Below are positions 1 through 8,764 of a stretch of DNA of 64,000 nucleotides, one piece after another (the first letter of the stretch is position 1; each line of letters opens with the position of its first letter). This DNA is from Bog-756 sp963812525. Its GTDB lineage: Bacteria; Actinomycetota; Acidimicrobiia; Acidimicrobiales; RAAP-2. The stretch is taken from positions 62,001-126,000 of the forward strand of contig CAWEVL010000009.1 of assembly GCA_963812525.1 (NCBI GenBank), read 5' to 3'. The notes beneath the pieces are model-generated. The model did not search any database, was not told where the DNA came from, and saw only the letters and a program-made list of their open reading frames with translations. The translations under genes were made by a program, and so were the position numbers.

Positions 1-840
1 ACGACGGCCGGATTCATCGGACTGGGGAGTCAGGGGGCCGGCATGGCCCAACGGATCATCGACCAGGGAGTCCCGACGACTCTCTGGGCCCGCAGACCTT
101 CCTCGCTGGCTGCCTTTGGCGGGCGAGCGAAGGTGGCCACCAGTCCCGCCGAGCTCGGCCAGTTGAGCGACGTTGTCGGAATCTGTGTCACCGACGACGA
201 TGCTGTCCGGGAAGTGGTCCTCGGTCCGACGGGCGTCCTGGCCGGCATGAAGCCAGGAAGTGTGTTGGCCATCCACTCCACCATCGGGACAGCGACATGT
301 GCCGAGATGGACGAGGCTGCCGGTGGTCACGACGTCACCGTCATCGATGCCCCGGTCAGCGGTGGTGGTGCGGCCGCCGCCGCCGGTTCGCTGACGGTCT
401 ACGTCGGCGGACCCCGGGAAGGCGTCGACCGTGCCCGCCCGGTGCTCGACACCTACGGCGACCCCGTGCTCCATATGGGAGAGCTGGGTAGCGGCTTACG
501 CACCAAGCTGATCAACAACGTGCTGAATGCGGCCCAGTTCGGCCTGGCGCACGACGCCATGGTCGTGGGTGAGGCCTTGGGCCTCGACGCCGAGCTGCTC
601 GGACGGGCGCTGACCAGTGGGAGCGGCAGAAGCTTCTCTCTCGAGGTGTACGTCGGCTTGGGCTCGCTCGATGTCATCGCCGGACACATCGGCCCTTTGC
701 TGTCGAAGGACGTCGGCCTCTTCGGCCTCGAGGCCCTTCCGGCGAAGGCGGGCGAGCAGGCCGCACTGCTCAGTTCCGCAGACCGGCTGCTCTCGATCCT
801 GGATTATCCACGCAGTGACGAAGGGCGGATCGACCGATGA
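1..840 (+). CDS. NAD-binding 3-hydroxyisobutyrate dehydrogenase-family protein (5' partial)
   Basis: The reading frame is open from base 1, so the start lies outside the window. The first codons give GFIGLGSQGAG, the Rossmann glycine loop of beta-hydroxyacid dehydrogenases. Counting from the first in-frame ATG (base 43), DAPVSGG at 102-108 is the substrate-binding signature, and K155 in GSGLRTKLINN is the expected catalytic lysine with the following Asn. The family oxidises short beta-hydroxyacids with NAD(P)+ (3-hydroxyisobutyrate, tartronate semialdehyde, related acids); the exact substrate cannot be read here. Its stop overlaps the next start by 4 bases (ATGA), so it is probably translated together with the SCP2-PhyH oxygenase downstream. 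Confidence 0.88.
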   Translation, partial: TTAGFIGLGSQGAGMAQRIIDQGVPTTLWARRPSSLAAFGGRAKVATSPAELGQLSDVVGICVTDDDAVREVVLGPTGVLAGMKPGSVLAIHSTIGTATCAEMDEAAGGHDVTVIDAPVSGGGAAAAAGSLTVYVGGPREGVDRARPVLDTYGDPVLHMGELGSGLRTKLINNVLNAAQFGLAHDAMVVGEALGLDAELLGRALTSGSGRSFSLEVYVGLGSLDVIAGHIGPLLSKDVGLFGLEALPAKAGEQAALLSSADRLLSILDYPRSDEGRIDR

Positions 841-2120
841 CGAACCTCGACGCAACCGACCGCTACAGCATCGATCAACGGACCAGCGTCAGGATGTCGA
901 GCAGTCCGACCGCCGCCAGCGACATCTGGCAGGGTGCTTGGGCCGAGGCGCTCGAAGAGCGAAGTGAACCCGCCGGCCGCGATGCCGAGTTTCTCGGGCT
1001 CGAACCGCTGACGATCCGAACCGACGGGCAGGACTGGTCGCTCCGGGTCCGCGCCGGTCGGATCACGACGACCCCCGGAACGGTGGAGGATCTTGTCGTC
1101 CATGTGGATCTGGCTGCCCTCACCGACCTGATGCAGGAGCGCAAATCAGCGTTCGGATTGGCCTTTGCCGAACGGGCCACCGGCGACGCCCGGTCGGTCC
1201 AGATGTTCTGTTCCTGGGACCCGGTCCTCCGTTCGGTGCTCGATGGACGCTCACTCTACCGACCCGGCGATGTGACCCTTCAGGGGCCGGGCGGCGGAAC
1301 CCTCGATCTCGACCGGGCATTCGCACTGGATCGTCCAGGGAGCGAGGCCGCCCAGTTCCTTGCCGAAGCCGGCTTCGTCCTTCTGAAGAAAGTCTTCACC
1401 GAAGCCGAATTGGCAGCCATCGACGCCGATCTGGCCGACGCGGTTGGGTCGGCCCGCCCCGACGACGGCACGTCGTGGTGGGCAACCACGAAGCAGGGCG
1501 TGCGCTATCCATGCCGCATCCTGGACTTCGTGACCAAGTCGGCGCATCTCGGCGCGCTGCTGGACAGCCCGACGTTCCTGTCGATCGGCCAGCTTCTCGA
1601 CGACGGACATAAGCCGGGCGATCCGTTCGGTGAGCACTTCAGTGAGGTCACGGCAGAGGGGCTGGTCAAACAGGTGGACTCAGTGGAGGGCTTGGCCTGC
1701 CTTCCCTGGCACAAGGACTGCGACCGGGGCGGTCACGCCCGCTTCTGTTCGGGACTCACTGTCGGCATCTGCATGACACCGGTTGACGAGGCCCATGGAG
1801 GGCTCGACGTCATCGCCGGCTCGCATCGGGCCTTGATTGATCGCAGTCAGTTCGACGCCGGGCTGGATCTACCGGTGGTGCCATTGCGAGCCGACCGGGG
1901 AGACGTCACCGTGCACACCTCCTGCACGATCCATCGTTCGACCCACCCGAAGGCGTCAGAGCGACGGGTGATCTACACCGGATTTGCCCTGCCTCCTCGA
2001 CCGGGCGACCGTGTCGAGTCCGTCGATCAGGGCAAATTGGCCAAGGAGCGAGCAGCCCTGGCGAACCGGCCTCCGACCCTGCCGTACTCCACGGCGGCAG
2101 GCGGCGGGTTGTCAGCATGA
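837..2120 (+). CDS. SCP2-like / phytanoyl-CoA dioxygenase (PhyH) fusion protein
   Basis: This 427-residue protein has two parts. Residues about 30-155 look like a sterol-carrier-protein-2 type lipid-binding domain. Residues about 165-400 form a PhyH-type Fe(II)/2-oxoglutarate dioxygenase. The iron ligands are visible as H292-x-D294 (LPWHKD) and distal H366 (TIHRSTHP), with a downstream Arg (RRVIYT) suited to binding 2-oxoglutarate. PhyH enzymes hydroxylate acyl chains or other small molecules. A fused SCP2 domain suggests a hydrophobic substrate, which is inference. It overlaps the upstream dehydrogenase by 4 bases; a hydroxylase followed by a hydroxyacid dehydrogenase would make a coherent two-step oxidation. 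A later in-frame ATG (residue 20) is a possible alternative start. Confidence 0.85.
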   Translation: MTNLDATDRYSIDQRTSVRMSSSPTAASDIWQGAWAEALEERSEPAGRDAEFLGLEPLTIRTDGQDWSLRVRAGRITTTPGTVEDLVVHVDLAALTDLMQERKSAFGLAFAERATGDARSVQMFCSWDPVLRSVLDGRSLYRPGDVTLQGPGGGTLDLDRAFALDRPGSEAAQFLAEAGFVLLKKVFTEAELAAIDADLADAVGSARPDDGTSWWATTKQGVRYPCRILDFVTKSAHLGALLDSPTFLSIGQLLDDGHKPGDPFGEHFSEVTAEGLVKQVDSVEGLACLPWHKDCDRGGHARFCSGLTVGICMTPVDEAHGGLDVIAGSHRALIDRSQFDAGLDLPVVPLRADRGDVTVHTSCTIHRSTHPKASERRVIYTGFALPPRPGDRVESVDQGKLAKERAALANRPPTLPYSTAAGGGLSA

Positions 2121-2212
2121 CGCAGGTGTGGCCGGCGGGCTGGTGGCCGCAATGAGGCGCCCGAGGGTTGCACCGTGATCGCCGTAGACAACCACAACCA
2201 CAGGAGGACGCG

Positions 2213-2644
2213 ATGAACGAGGACGAGTACCAGGCCCTCTCGGGCGAGGTTGCCAGACGTCGGACGGAAGTCGGACGGGCGAAGTATCTGGAGGTGATGG
2301 TGCACGAGGCACCGCCTCCGGTGAGCCCGTTCACGGAGAATGGCGTCGTCGACACGGTGTTCGGCGAGCTCTGGGGACGTCCCGGCCTGTCACGGCGAGA
2401 CAGGCGGTGGATAACCCTCGCCTGCGTCGCGGCAGCCACGGTCGACGTGCCGATAGAGACCCATGTGTATGCCGCCCTGGCCAGCGGCGACATCTCGCGT
2501 GAAGAGTTCCAGGAGTTCGTCCTCCACTTCGCCTACTACGGCGGCTGGCCACGTGCCTCGTCGATGGAGATGGCGTTCTACAAGGCGGTCGCCAGGTTGG
2601 ATGCAGAGAAGTCCCAACCGAGCCATCAGACGTCAGACGCGTAG
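2213..2644 (+). CDS. carboxymuconolactone decarboxylase (CMD/AhpD-like) family protein
   Basis: The start is fixed by an AGGAGG site at 2202-2207 just before the ATG, giving 143 residues. The central segment LSRRDRRWITLACVAAA followed by ETHVYAALASGDIS and EFVLHFAYYGGWPRA is the CMD all-helical fold found in gamma-carboxymuconolactone decarboxylase and AhpD-like proteins. The classic CxxC redox pair is absent, so a disulfide reductase role is unlikely and a decarboxylase, hydrolase or structural role is possible. It follows the SCP2-PhyH gene by about 90 bases on the same strand and may belong to the same transcript. Confidence 0.85.
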   Translation: MNEDEYQALSGEVARRRTEVGRAKYLEVMVHEAPPPVSPFTENGVVDTVFGELWGRPGLSRRDRRWITLACVAAATVDVPIETHVYAALASGDISREEFQEFVLHFAYYGGWPRASSMEMAFYKAVARLDAEKSQPSHQTSDA

Positions 2645-3129
2645 GCGGGCGCCGCGTTCGGCAATTTGCACCGCGGCAAGGGAGCAGTCCCACCGAATGG
2701 TGGTGGTGCTGCCACGCCCATCTCAGGGTCGCATGCCGGGACTCGTCCTCATAACGCACTCTGTAGTCGACGAGCGAGCGCCCTCATCTTCGGCCGGGTC
2801 GCTGAGGCGGTTGGCCTCAGCTGCTTGAGCTCAGGTCTGTGCGGCAATATGTCTGTGCATCAGCGATGGCACGACAATGCGGGTTGCCGCCCGGATCGGC
2901 GCCGGCGTCTTACTCAGGACAGACAGAATGAAATGCCCCATGGCCACCGTCGAGTGCCCCACTACCTGGGAGAACAAGTCGTCCACCTCACCTCCGTCCG
3001 ACCGTGTTCGAATCTCGGCCACCGGAGACAGGTCCGGCGGAGCGTCTCAGAGGCTGGAAGAGGTCCGTGGTGTTAGCGTTTGCAGCACGAGGGGATCATC
3101 GAAATCCAATCACCATTGGGGGGGAACCC
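2645..3129. other. intergenic region without a convincing gene
   Basis: No coding region with a ribosome site was found. A short minus-strand open frame (2831-3022) encodes a protein-like stretch (GHFILSVLSKTPAPIRAATR) but is closed by a stop just upstream, so it could be a gene remnant. Confidence 0.4.
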
Positions 3130-3924
3130 ATGATCAAGTCCATCGTCAAATCCGCTCTTGTCGCGTCCTTGGCCGCGGGTGGGGTCATTGCCCTTACCGC
3201 CGTACCGGCGTCGGCGGCAAAGATCACGATCACGGCAGGTACGGGGAGTAGCGTCTCGTGCTCCACTAATGCGACGGCCAAGCTGGCACCGGCGCTGAAG
3301 AACGACTGGGTGGCAGCCCCCGGGGACTCCTTGCCCCCCGTTGCCGGACTGCCCAGCACCCAGTTCGCATCAGCAGGGCCAGTCACCACTTCCGCCAAGG
3401 GGACCGGGACCTGTACGGGTACCGCCACGGATGGCACCAACTCAGCCTCCATTGTCGGCATCAAGAAGCTGACCGTCGCAACCGATCCCGCTCACCCGGG
3501 CACTACGGGGGAAGCCACTTGCTCCTCGCTGGTCGCCGGAGGAAGTACCGCCTTGTTCAACACAACCATTGAGTGGACCAGCGGCAACGGTGACAAGATC
3601 GCCAACACCACGATCACCGATTCGGCGATCAGCATGAGCCTCTCGCCACTGGGCTTCCAGTTCACCGGTGGGACGGCTTCTGGGTCCTTCAGCGGTGCTT
3701 CGTTTACGTCCATCAGTCCAGTGAGCTTGGCTCTGATTGCCGAGGTCACCCAGGCCCAAGAGACGGGTGCCCAGGCTCAAGCTGGTACCTACGCCTCACT
3801 CGGGTGTGAACCGACGTTGAAGGTCAAGGAAAAGAGCGGAGTGCCCGTGTCGGCCTCCCTCAAGGCACCGAAGGGGCTGAAGGAACTAGTCATTACCGGC
3901 GGATCGCTGACCGCCAGTTACTGA
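3130..3924 (+). CDS. secreted protein of unknown function
   Basis: The start ATG at 3130 follows a G-rich ribosome site (GGGGGGGAA). It gives 264 residues with a clear Sec signal peptide: MIKSIVKSA, a hydrophobic core, then AVPASA before AKITIT. The mature part is rich in Thr, Ser, Gly and Ala and is predicted beta-rich. It has few cysteines (CST, GTCTGT, TCSS, GCEP), which could form disulfides outside the cell. No known domain is recognised. The start of the mature protein (KITIT) resembles that of the secreted protein at 57.2 kb (LKITC), so the two may be distant relatives. A strong hairpin follows the stop. Confidence 0.8.
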   Translation: MIKSIVKSALVASLAAGGVIALTAVPASAAKITITAGTGSSVSCSTNATAKLAPALKNDWVAAPGDSLPPVAGLPSTQFASAGPVTTSAKGTGTCTGTATDGTNSASIVGIKKLTVATDPAHPGTTGEATCSSLVAGGSTALFNTTIEWTSGNGDKIANTTITDSAISMSLSPLGFQFTGGTASGSFSGASFTSISPVSLALIAEVTQAQETGAQAQAGTYASLGCEPTLKVKEKSGVPVSASLKAPKGLKELVITGGSLTASY

Positions 3925-3951
3925 CATCACCGACTCGCAGCGGCGGAGGAG

Positions 3952-3983
3952 CGAGGGGGTGGGGCGCGGGTCCCGCCCCCTCG
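3952..3983 (+). terminator. GC-rich hairpin terminator
   Basis: The arms CGAGGGGG and CCCCCTCG form a perfect 8-bp stem with extra G-C pairs inside it, 28 bases after the stop of the secreted-protein gene. There is no T-run, which is common in high-GC actinobacteria. Confidence 0.55.
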
Positions 3984-4330
3984 TCACGTCCGGGCATCTC
4001 GGCGCGATTTTGGCCGAGCCGGGGGAGAGCGCCTGTGGGTTGGAAAGGCAGACGCCCTCTACTCACCGGGCGTTATCTGTATTTTTGGGCACCGTCAACG
4101 AAGTGCTCAACGGCTCCTAAAACGGGCGTCCTAAGCCTCCAACCCGGAGGCAGACCTTCAGGAGGGTTCGTCGAGGCGTGACCCGACCAAAGACATTGCC
4201 TGTGAATGTCTTCGAGGTCCGACCCCTGCGACGAGCGCGTCCGAACTGACTCATCCCTGAGTGGCAACCCTGCGATCGACACCAAGCCGAGCGGGACTAG
4301 CCACAAATCCGATCGCTATGCTCGGAGGTT
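3984..4330. other. intergenic region, no gene seen
   Basis: I see no coding region or repeat in this stretch; it precedes the VOC gene and should carry its promoter. Confidence 0.4.
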
Positions 4331-4771
4331 GTGACGATTCAGCGAATGGACCACGTCGGCGTCGTGGTCGACGACCTCGAAGGTGCTACATCGTTTTTTG
4401 TCGAACTGGGTATGGAGCTGGAGGGCGAGGCACCAGTCGAGGGACGTTGGGTGGACCGTGTTGTAGGGCTCGACGACGTCCGAGTCGACATCGCAATGAT
4501 GCGGACTCCGGACGGCCACGGCCGGCTTGAGCTGACGAAATTCCATACGCCCCCGGCGGTCAGCGCTGAGCCGGAGAACGCACCGGCAAACACGCTTGGC
4601 CTACGTAGCATCATGTACGCCGTCGATGACATCGAGGACGTCCTATCCCGCTTGCACACCCACGGCGCCGAACTTGTCGGCGAGCTTGAGCGGTACGAAG
4701 ACAGCTATCGTCTCTGTTACGTCCGCGGCCCCGAGGGCATCATCGTTGCACTGGCCGAGCAGCTCAGCTGA
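4331..4771 (+). CDS. VOC / glyoxalase-fold family protein
   Basis: The 146-residue protein starts MTIQRMDHVGVVVDDLEGA, the usual opening of vicinal-oxygen-chelate proteins. A second VOC half (GLRSIMYAVDDIEDVLSRL) ends with YVRGPEGIIVALAEQ, giving the two beta-alpha-beta-beta-beta modules. H8 and E79-like positions (RLELTKF) in the first half and the Glu of GPEGIIVALAE are candidate metal ligands. Such proteins act as lyases, epimerases, ring-cleavage dioxygenases or resistance proteins; which of these applies is not evident. The GTG at 4331 sits only two bases after GGAGG, so the ATG at 4346 is an alternative start. Confidence 0.82.
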   Translation: MTIQRMDHVGVVVDDLEGATSFFVELGMELEGEAPVEGRWVDRVVGLDDVRVDIAMMRTPDGHGRLELTKFHTPPAVSAEPENAPANTLGLRSIMYAVDDIEDVLSRLHTHGAELVGELERYEDSYRLCYVRGPEGIIVALAEQLS

Positions 4772-5148
4772 AGGCTGCCGAAGAGGTCGTTCACCCAGGA
4801 ATCGTCCGGGCACGCAACAGCAAGGTCTGCGGCAGCCGCGGGCCAGGCAACGGGCCCAAGCCCTCGACCACTGAGGCGTGGTTGGCCCGGACGGTGGCCA
4901 GATCCAGGGAGTCTGTCCCCGGGCATTTCTCAGCCCACACCGGGTGAGACGCCACTGGCCCACCCCCACCAGTTCCCCGGGAGAGGCGGCCACCTTGGAC
5001 CAACCCGATGCAAAGGTTCCGCACGGCGAGGTGGCCATCGCTCGACGTAGGCCGGGCCGGCACCGGGCGCACTGATTGCCATCCCCTCCATTCGAGCAAT
5101 CAGGTCGGATTACTAGCTTCGTGATCCTTCACTACGCTCACCGCAGGC
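4772..5148. other. intergenic region, no gene seen
   Basis: Open frames here overlap one another without ribosome sites or recognisable motifs. I see nothing supportable. Confidence 0.4.
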
Positions 5149-5508
5149 ATGGCAACCACCGATGACCAGGCGGCAGAAGAGAGTGAACCGGATGTTCGCT
5201 TCACCTACGCCAACGAGCGGACATTTCTTGCCTGGAACCGCACTGCTCTGGCCCTCATCGCGACCGGAGTCGCCGCGACTCAGCTGCTACCCGAGTTCCA
5301 CGTCAACGGTGGTCGTCGCATCCTCGGCCTGCCAATGATCGCCCTTGGTGCGTTGGTGGCCTTCACCAGCTTCCGGCATTGGCAGGCCAATCAGCGGGCC
5401 ATGAGACATGGCGAACCACTTCCGCCGTCGCCCATGCCCATGGTCCTGTCTGTAGGCATCGGTGTCGTGGCGGTCATTGCGGTCGTGCTCGCACTGGTCG
5501 GCTCGTGA
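5149..5508 (+). CDS. DUF202 (YidH-like) membrane protein
   Basis: This 119-residue protein carries the DUF202 signature NERTFLAWNRTALALIATG at about residues 22-40, followed by three predicted membrane segments (about 28-46, 56-72, 94-117). The N-terminus is acidic and probably cytoplasmic. The function of the family is unknown. The gene is followed 12 bases later by a second, divergent DUF202 gene, so the two products may pair in the membrane. Confidence 0.85.
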   Translation: MATTDDQAAEESEPDVRFTYANERTFLAWNRTALALIATGVAATQLLPEFHVNGGRRILGLPMIALGALVAFTSFRHWQANQRAMRHGEPLPPSPMPMVLSVGIGVVAVIAVVLALVGS

Positions 5509-5520
5509 TGGGCCCCGCGC

Positions 5521-5856
5521 GTGGGTGAGGACGAAGCCCCCGCGGAAGACGAAGAAAGAGACCCCGGCCTTGCGCGGGAGCGGACCGAGCTGGCATGGAA
5601 CCGGTCGGGCCTGGCCGTTGCGGTGGTGATCGCCATCATCTTGCGCCGGCTGTGGCCGCTCTCAGGCAGGGGAGCCGTTCTTGCCCTGCTGTTGATCGGG
5701 CTCGGAGCAGCCTTATGGGTGGCTGCTATGCGATTCGGACGGTCCGCCAGGGATCGATCCGCGGATTCGGGAGCTTTGGGCGAGTCGACGTGTCGAATGC
5801 TCACGTTGGGAACCCTCCTGCTGGCCGGCGGTGCGCTCGTGGTCAGCTTCCTGTGA
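5521..5856 (+). CDS. second DUF202-family membrane protein
   Basis: This 111-residue protein starts at GTG 5521, just after the preceding DUF202 gene. It carries the matching motif ARERTELAWNRSGLAVAV followed by two or three hydrophobic helices (about 31-50, 52-70, 92-110). Compared with its neighbour it has a shorter loop and an acidic head (GEDEAPAEDEE). In bacteria DUF202 genes often occur as such pairs. No function can be assigned. Confidence 0.8.
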   Translation: MGEDEAPAEDEERDPGLARERTELAWNRSGLAVAVVIAIILRRLWPLSGRGAVLALLLIGLGAALWVAAMRFGRSARDRSADSGALGESTCRMLTLGTLLLAGGALVVSFL

Positions 5857-6235
5857 TCTGTTGGTCGATGGCGGTAAGGCTGTCCAGCCCTCGATCCTGC
5901 CGACACCATCCGATGGGGTGTCACGCCGGTCAACCAGTCCCTGTCTGGCCCTCGGGACGAGGAGCCACTGCCGATTGGGCTCTCGCCTCATGCCCGATGT
6001 CGGCGACAGGTCTCAGCTCAAACGCTGAGGTGTGGCCAGCTCGGTCCTCAGCTGAAGGATGAGGTTGGGAGTCTCCTGTCGCTCCCTCCGGTCGCCTGAC
6101 CAGGGAGAACGCCAGCGGATCAGCACGGGATCGACAAGCCTCCGACGGGGAAGCGAAGGGACGCTTGGCCCGGTAGGCCGGCACCATATGGTCAGCGGGC
6201 AATCTCGTGGTGGCCGAGCGTGGCAACCTACGATT
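5857..6235. other. intergenic region upstream of the metallo-hydrolase
   Basis: No gene is supported. The stretch includes a perfect 10-base palindrome ACCATATGGT near 6183-6192 and ends at the inverted repeat listed next. Confidence 0.4.
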
Positions 6236-6249
6236 TGGGTTCCAACCCA
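6236..6249. promoter_or_regulatory. operator-like inverted repeat upstream of alkylsulfatase-like gene
   Basis: TGGGTT and AACCCA form perfect 6-base arms separated by CC, 19 bases before the start at 6269. The size and symmetry suit a dimeric repressor such as a TetR or GntR protein; no such regulator is encoded next door. It could also be chance. Confidence 0.4.
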
Positions 6250-6268
6250 CAACCATTGGTAGGTACCC

Positions 6269-7540
6269 ATGAGCAGCGACACCGACCCGATCCAAAGCGC
6301 CGGGCCCGAGGCCCTCGGCAGATCAAGGGCGGCGTTCGAGTGCCGTGAGATCGCCCCTGGCGTGCACTTTCTGGCCGGCTTCGGTAACACCACCATCATC
6401 ATCGGCGCCGAGGGGGTAGCTGTCGTCGACCCCGGGCTCTTCACCAATGGTCCCCGTGTGGTTCATGAGTTGCGGGCCCTCACCGACCTTCCCGTTCGCT
6501 ATGTGATCTACACCCACGGGCACTACGATCACGCCTTCGGCACCCCGGCGCTTCTCGAGGACGCCGCCGAGCGGGGACACCAACGACCGGACATCGTGGG
6601 GCACGTCAATGTGGCCAAGCGATTTGAGCGGTACGCCAAAACCTCGGGACACCTGGCCGGGACCTTCGACTCCCAGTTCGCCATGTGGGGACCCGGCGGT
6701 GGCGACGTCGTCCGAAAAGCCCGATACTTCCCGCCGACGCTGGCCTACGCGGATCGGCTACTCCTCGACGGCTTGGGCGGACTGCCTCTCGAATGTCGCC
6801 ACGGGCTCGGGGAGACGGACGACCACACCTGGGTCTGGCTGCCGGGGCTCCGGGTCATCGTGGGCGGCGACTTCATCGTGTCGTCCCTACCCAACGCTGG
6901 AACACCGTTCCGGGTACAGCGCTACGTGCTGGAGTGGGCCGAAGCCCTCGAGGAGATGGCCGCCCTCGAGCCCGCCGCCATCGTCTCAGGCCACGGGGGC
7001 GTGTTCCGTGACCACGGGGAGGAGATGCTGCTTACCACGGCGAAGGCGCTCCGGTTCCTCGACGGCGAGGTGGTCCGCCGGCTAAACGAGGGTCAGTGGC
7101 AGGAGCAGATCCTGACCGAGGTGGAGCTCCCCGCCGAGCTGGCCTCCAGTTCGTATCTGCAGCCACTCTACGGTTGCACCCCGTTTCTGGTCCGTGACCT
7201 CATGCGCCGGTACATGGGCTGGTACGACGGGAACCCGTCGATGCTGTTCCCAAGCACCCGCGCCCAGATTTCCGCAGAGGTGGTCCTTCTGGCCGGTGGG
7301 ACCGGACCGTTGCTTGACCGGGCCCGGGCCCTCAGCGCATCGGGAGCCACCGACGACATCCAAAAGGCGCTCCACCTGGTCGACTTCGTGGTGTTCAACG
7401 GCGACGACATGGTGACCGAAGCCCGTGCGCTGAAGGCCGACCTGCTCGAGGCTCGTTCGAAACAGGAGCGGTCCTTCGTGGCCCACAACATTCTGGCTTC
7501 GGCGGCCCTGCTGGAGCGGAAGAGCGGGTCGGCTGACTGA
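6269..7540 (+). CDS. metallo-beta-lactamase-fold hydrolase, alkylsulfatase-like
   Basis: This 423-residue protein has the metallo-beta-lactamase zinc motif THGHYDHAFG (H83, H85, D87, H88) and a later conserved GGDF and SGHGG. A helical region follows, with RRYMGWYDGNPSMLFP, the alkylsulfatase dimerisation signature of linear primary alkylsulfatases (SdsA/BDS1 type). Those enzymes hydrolyse sulfate esters of alkyl chains using two zinc ions. The protein stops soon after the dimerisation domain and lacks the C-terminal SCP2-type domain of classical enzymes, and no signal peptide is seen, so it is probably cytoplasmic. The substrate may therefore not be an alkyl sulfate. An inverted repeat lies just upstream. 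Confidence 0.85.
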   Translation: MSSDTDPIQSAGPEALGRSRAAFECREIAPGVHFLAGFGNTTIIIGAEGVAVVDPGLFTNGPRVVHELRALTDLPVRYVIYTHGHYDHAFGTPALLEDAAERGHQRPDIVGHVNVAKRFERYAKTSGHLAGTFDSQFAMWGPGGGDVVRKARYFPPTLAYADRLLLDGLGGLPLECRHGLGETDDHTWVWLPGLRVIVGGDFIVSSLPNAGTPFRVQRYVLEWAEALEEMAALEPAAIVSGHGGVFRDHGEEMLLTTAKALRFLDGEVVRRLNEGQWQEQILTEVELPAELASSSYLQPLYGCTPFLVRDLMRRYMGWYDGNPSMLFPSTRAQISAEVVLLAGGTGPLLDRARALSASGATDDIQKALHLVDFVVFNGDDMVTEARALKADLLEARSKQERSFVAHNILASAALLERKSGSAD

Positions 7541-7602
7541 CCAGCTCGATCACCGGCCCCGACCCGGCGGTCCCGCTCAGGGGTTGCCGCCAACCGCCTT
7601 TC

Positions 7603-7731
7603 GTCAGTGATGTCCTCACCTGCGGCGCGGTCAAGCTGCCCGGCACGGCGAAGGGTGCTGCCTGCATCGGCACGGACAACTGGATCACCGGGCCGCCTGA
7701 CCGAGTTCGACAACCATTCACGGCCATGTAA
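7603..7731 (+). pseudogene. remnant of a Cys-module secreted-protein gene
   Basis: In this frame the DNA reads KLPGTAKGAACIGTD then WIT before running to a stop at 7729-7731. The intact protein at 57.2 kb has KLPGTAKGAVCLGTD and SIT at its C-terminal module. Over the 56 bases from AAGCTG the two copies agree at 47 positions, too many for chance. No start, signal peptide or upstream module is present, so this is a 3' fragment left by a deleted or decayed paralogue. Confidence 0.65.
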
Positions 7732-7776
7732 CACCGAGTTGTAAGTCGGTTCATACAGCCGTGTTGGGATAGACAC

Positions 7777-8049
7777 ATGAGTGAGATCACGCTCGACAAG
7801 CGGGAGTCGATCGAATCAGAGAACTGGAAACTGGAACTCGTCGACAGTGAGAACGTCAGACCCAGACCATGCCTTCTCTTGATTGACCTCGGTGCCCTAC
7901 CGGTGACAGAGATCCAGCTTCCCCTGGCGGCATCTCCGGCACGGGTCGATCTCGCCCGTTCGATCACGTTGCACGCCCCGCGTCATGTTGCGTACGAACT
8001 GGCGAACCTGGCACCGACCGCATGGGTGGCGCCCGATCCACATCCGTAG
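7777..8049 (+). CDS. doubtful small hypothetical protein
   Basis: An ATG opens a 90-codon frame with a plausible first third (MSEITLDKRESIESENWKL) and a less protein-like remainder. There is no clear ribosome site and no recognisable motif. It lies between a gene remnant and a membrane-anchored protein gene. I would treat it as a possible gene only. Confidence 0.25.
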   Translation: MSEITLDKRESIESENWKLELVDSENVRPRPCLLLIDLGALPVTEIQLPLAASPARVDLARSITLHAPRHVAYELANLAPTAWVAPDPHP

Positions 8050-8254
8050 CAAACGGACGTCGAATCAGGACTGGGTCCAACCCCACCTCGTTGTGTGGCG
8101 CTCGAGCTTCCACACTTCCGCGCAGGTAAGCGGCACAGGCGGGTGCCTCAAGACCAACATGCCACGATCCTCGATGCCACGGCTTCTGACCGCTCCGGAG
8201 TGCCATCCCGCTTTCCAGGTGCGCCAACAAAGTGTCCCGTCCATTACTGTCGCG

Positions 8255-8764
8255 ATGGTGACATCGAACGGTTACAACCCTGAGGAGCTCGACGACCTGG
8301 GCGACGATCCTTTCGTTGTGGGCTGGTGGGTGGGACCGGACGGGAACTGGCACCCCCCCGATGAACCATTCGGTGCGGAGACCGCCAAGAAGCCACATCC
8401 ACTGCGTCGAGTGGTGGTCGTTCTTCTGGCTGTGGCCATCGTCGTTGCGACAACGGTCAGTGTGTTTGCCAGGGGTAGTTCACCGGCGTCTTCCATCGGC
8501 CCCTCTCTCGGAGAACTGAGCTACCAGGTTCAACAGGCTGTCACCGGTTCGGGTAGTGGCCAGTCCGTCGTCCAAGGGGTCACCAGCGTGAAGTGCCATC
8601 TTCCGAGTACTTGGAGTTCAGGACAGACGTTCACATGCGACGTCTTCGGCACGTCGCAGAAGGAACTCGGTCAGTACCACGGAACGGTTCAGCCGACCGC
8701 ATCTTCCGGCGCATGGCGATGGGAAGGCGTATGGAAGCCAAAGTATCAATACACGGTCACTTGA
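8255..8764 (+). CDS. membrane-anchored protein with WWxxxDGxWxPP head, DUF4333-like tail
   Basis: The chosen ATG (8255) gives 169 residues. Residues 23-35 carry GWWVGPDGNWHPP, a short Trp-rich head related to DUF2510. A basic stretch (PLRRV) leads into one membrane segment (about 52-71). The remaining part should lie outside the membrane and contains SVKCHLPSTW and TFTCDVFG; C114 and C128 are spaced as in DUF4333-type extracellular domains, where they probably form a disulfide. The head would stay in the cytoplasm. The role is unknown. A second protein with the same head is at 59.2-60.1 kb. Confidence 0.72.
   Translation: MVTSNGYNPEELDDLGDDPFVVGWWVGPDGNWHPPDEPFGAETAKKPHPLRRVVVVLLAVAIVVATTVSVFARGSSPASSIGPSLGELSYQVQQAVTGSGSGQSVVQGVTSVKCHLPSTWSSGQTFTCDVFGTSQKELGQYHGTVQPTASSGAWRWEGVWKPKYQYTVT

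Noticed and set aside
2831..3022. 63-codon minus-strand frame with hydrophobic stretch
   Set aside because: A stop lies immediately upstream and no start context or family match is visible; at best a remnant.
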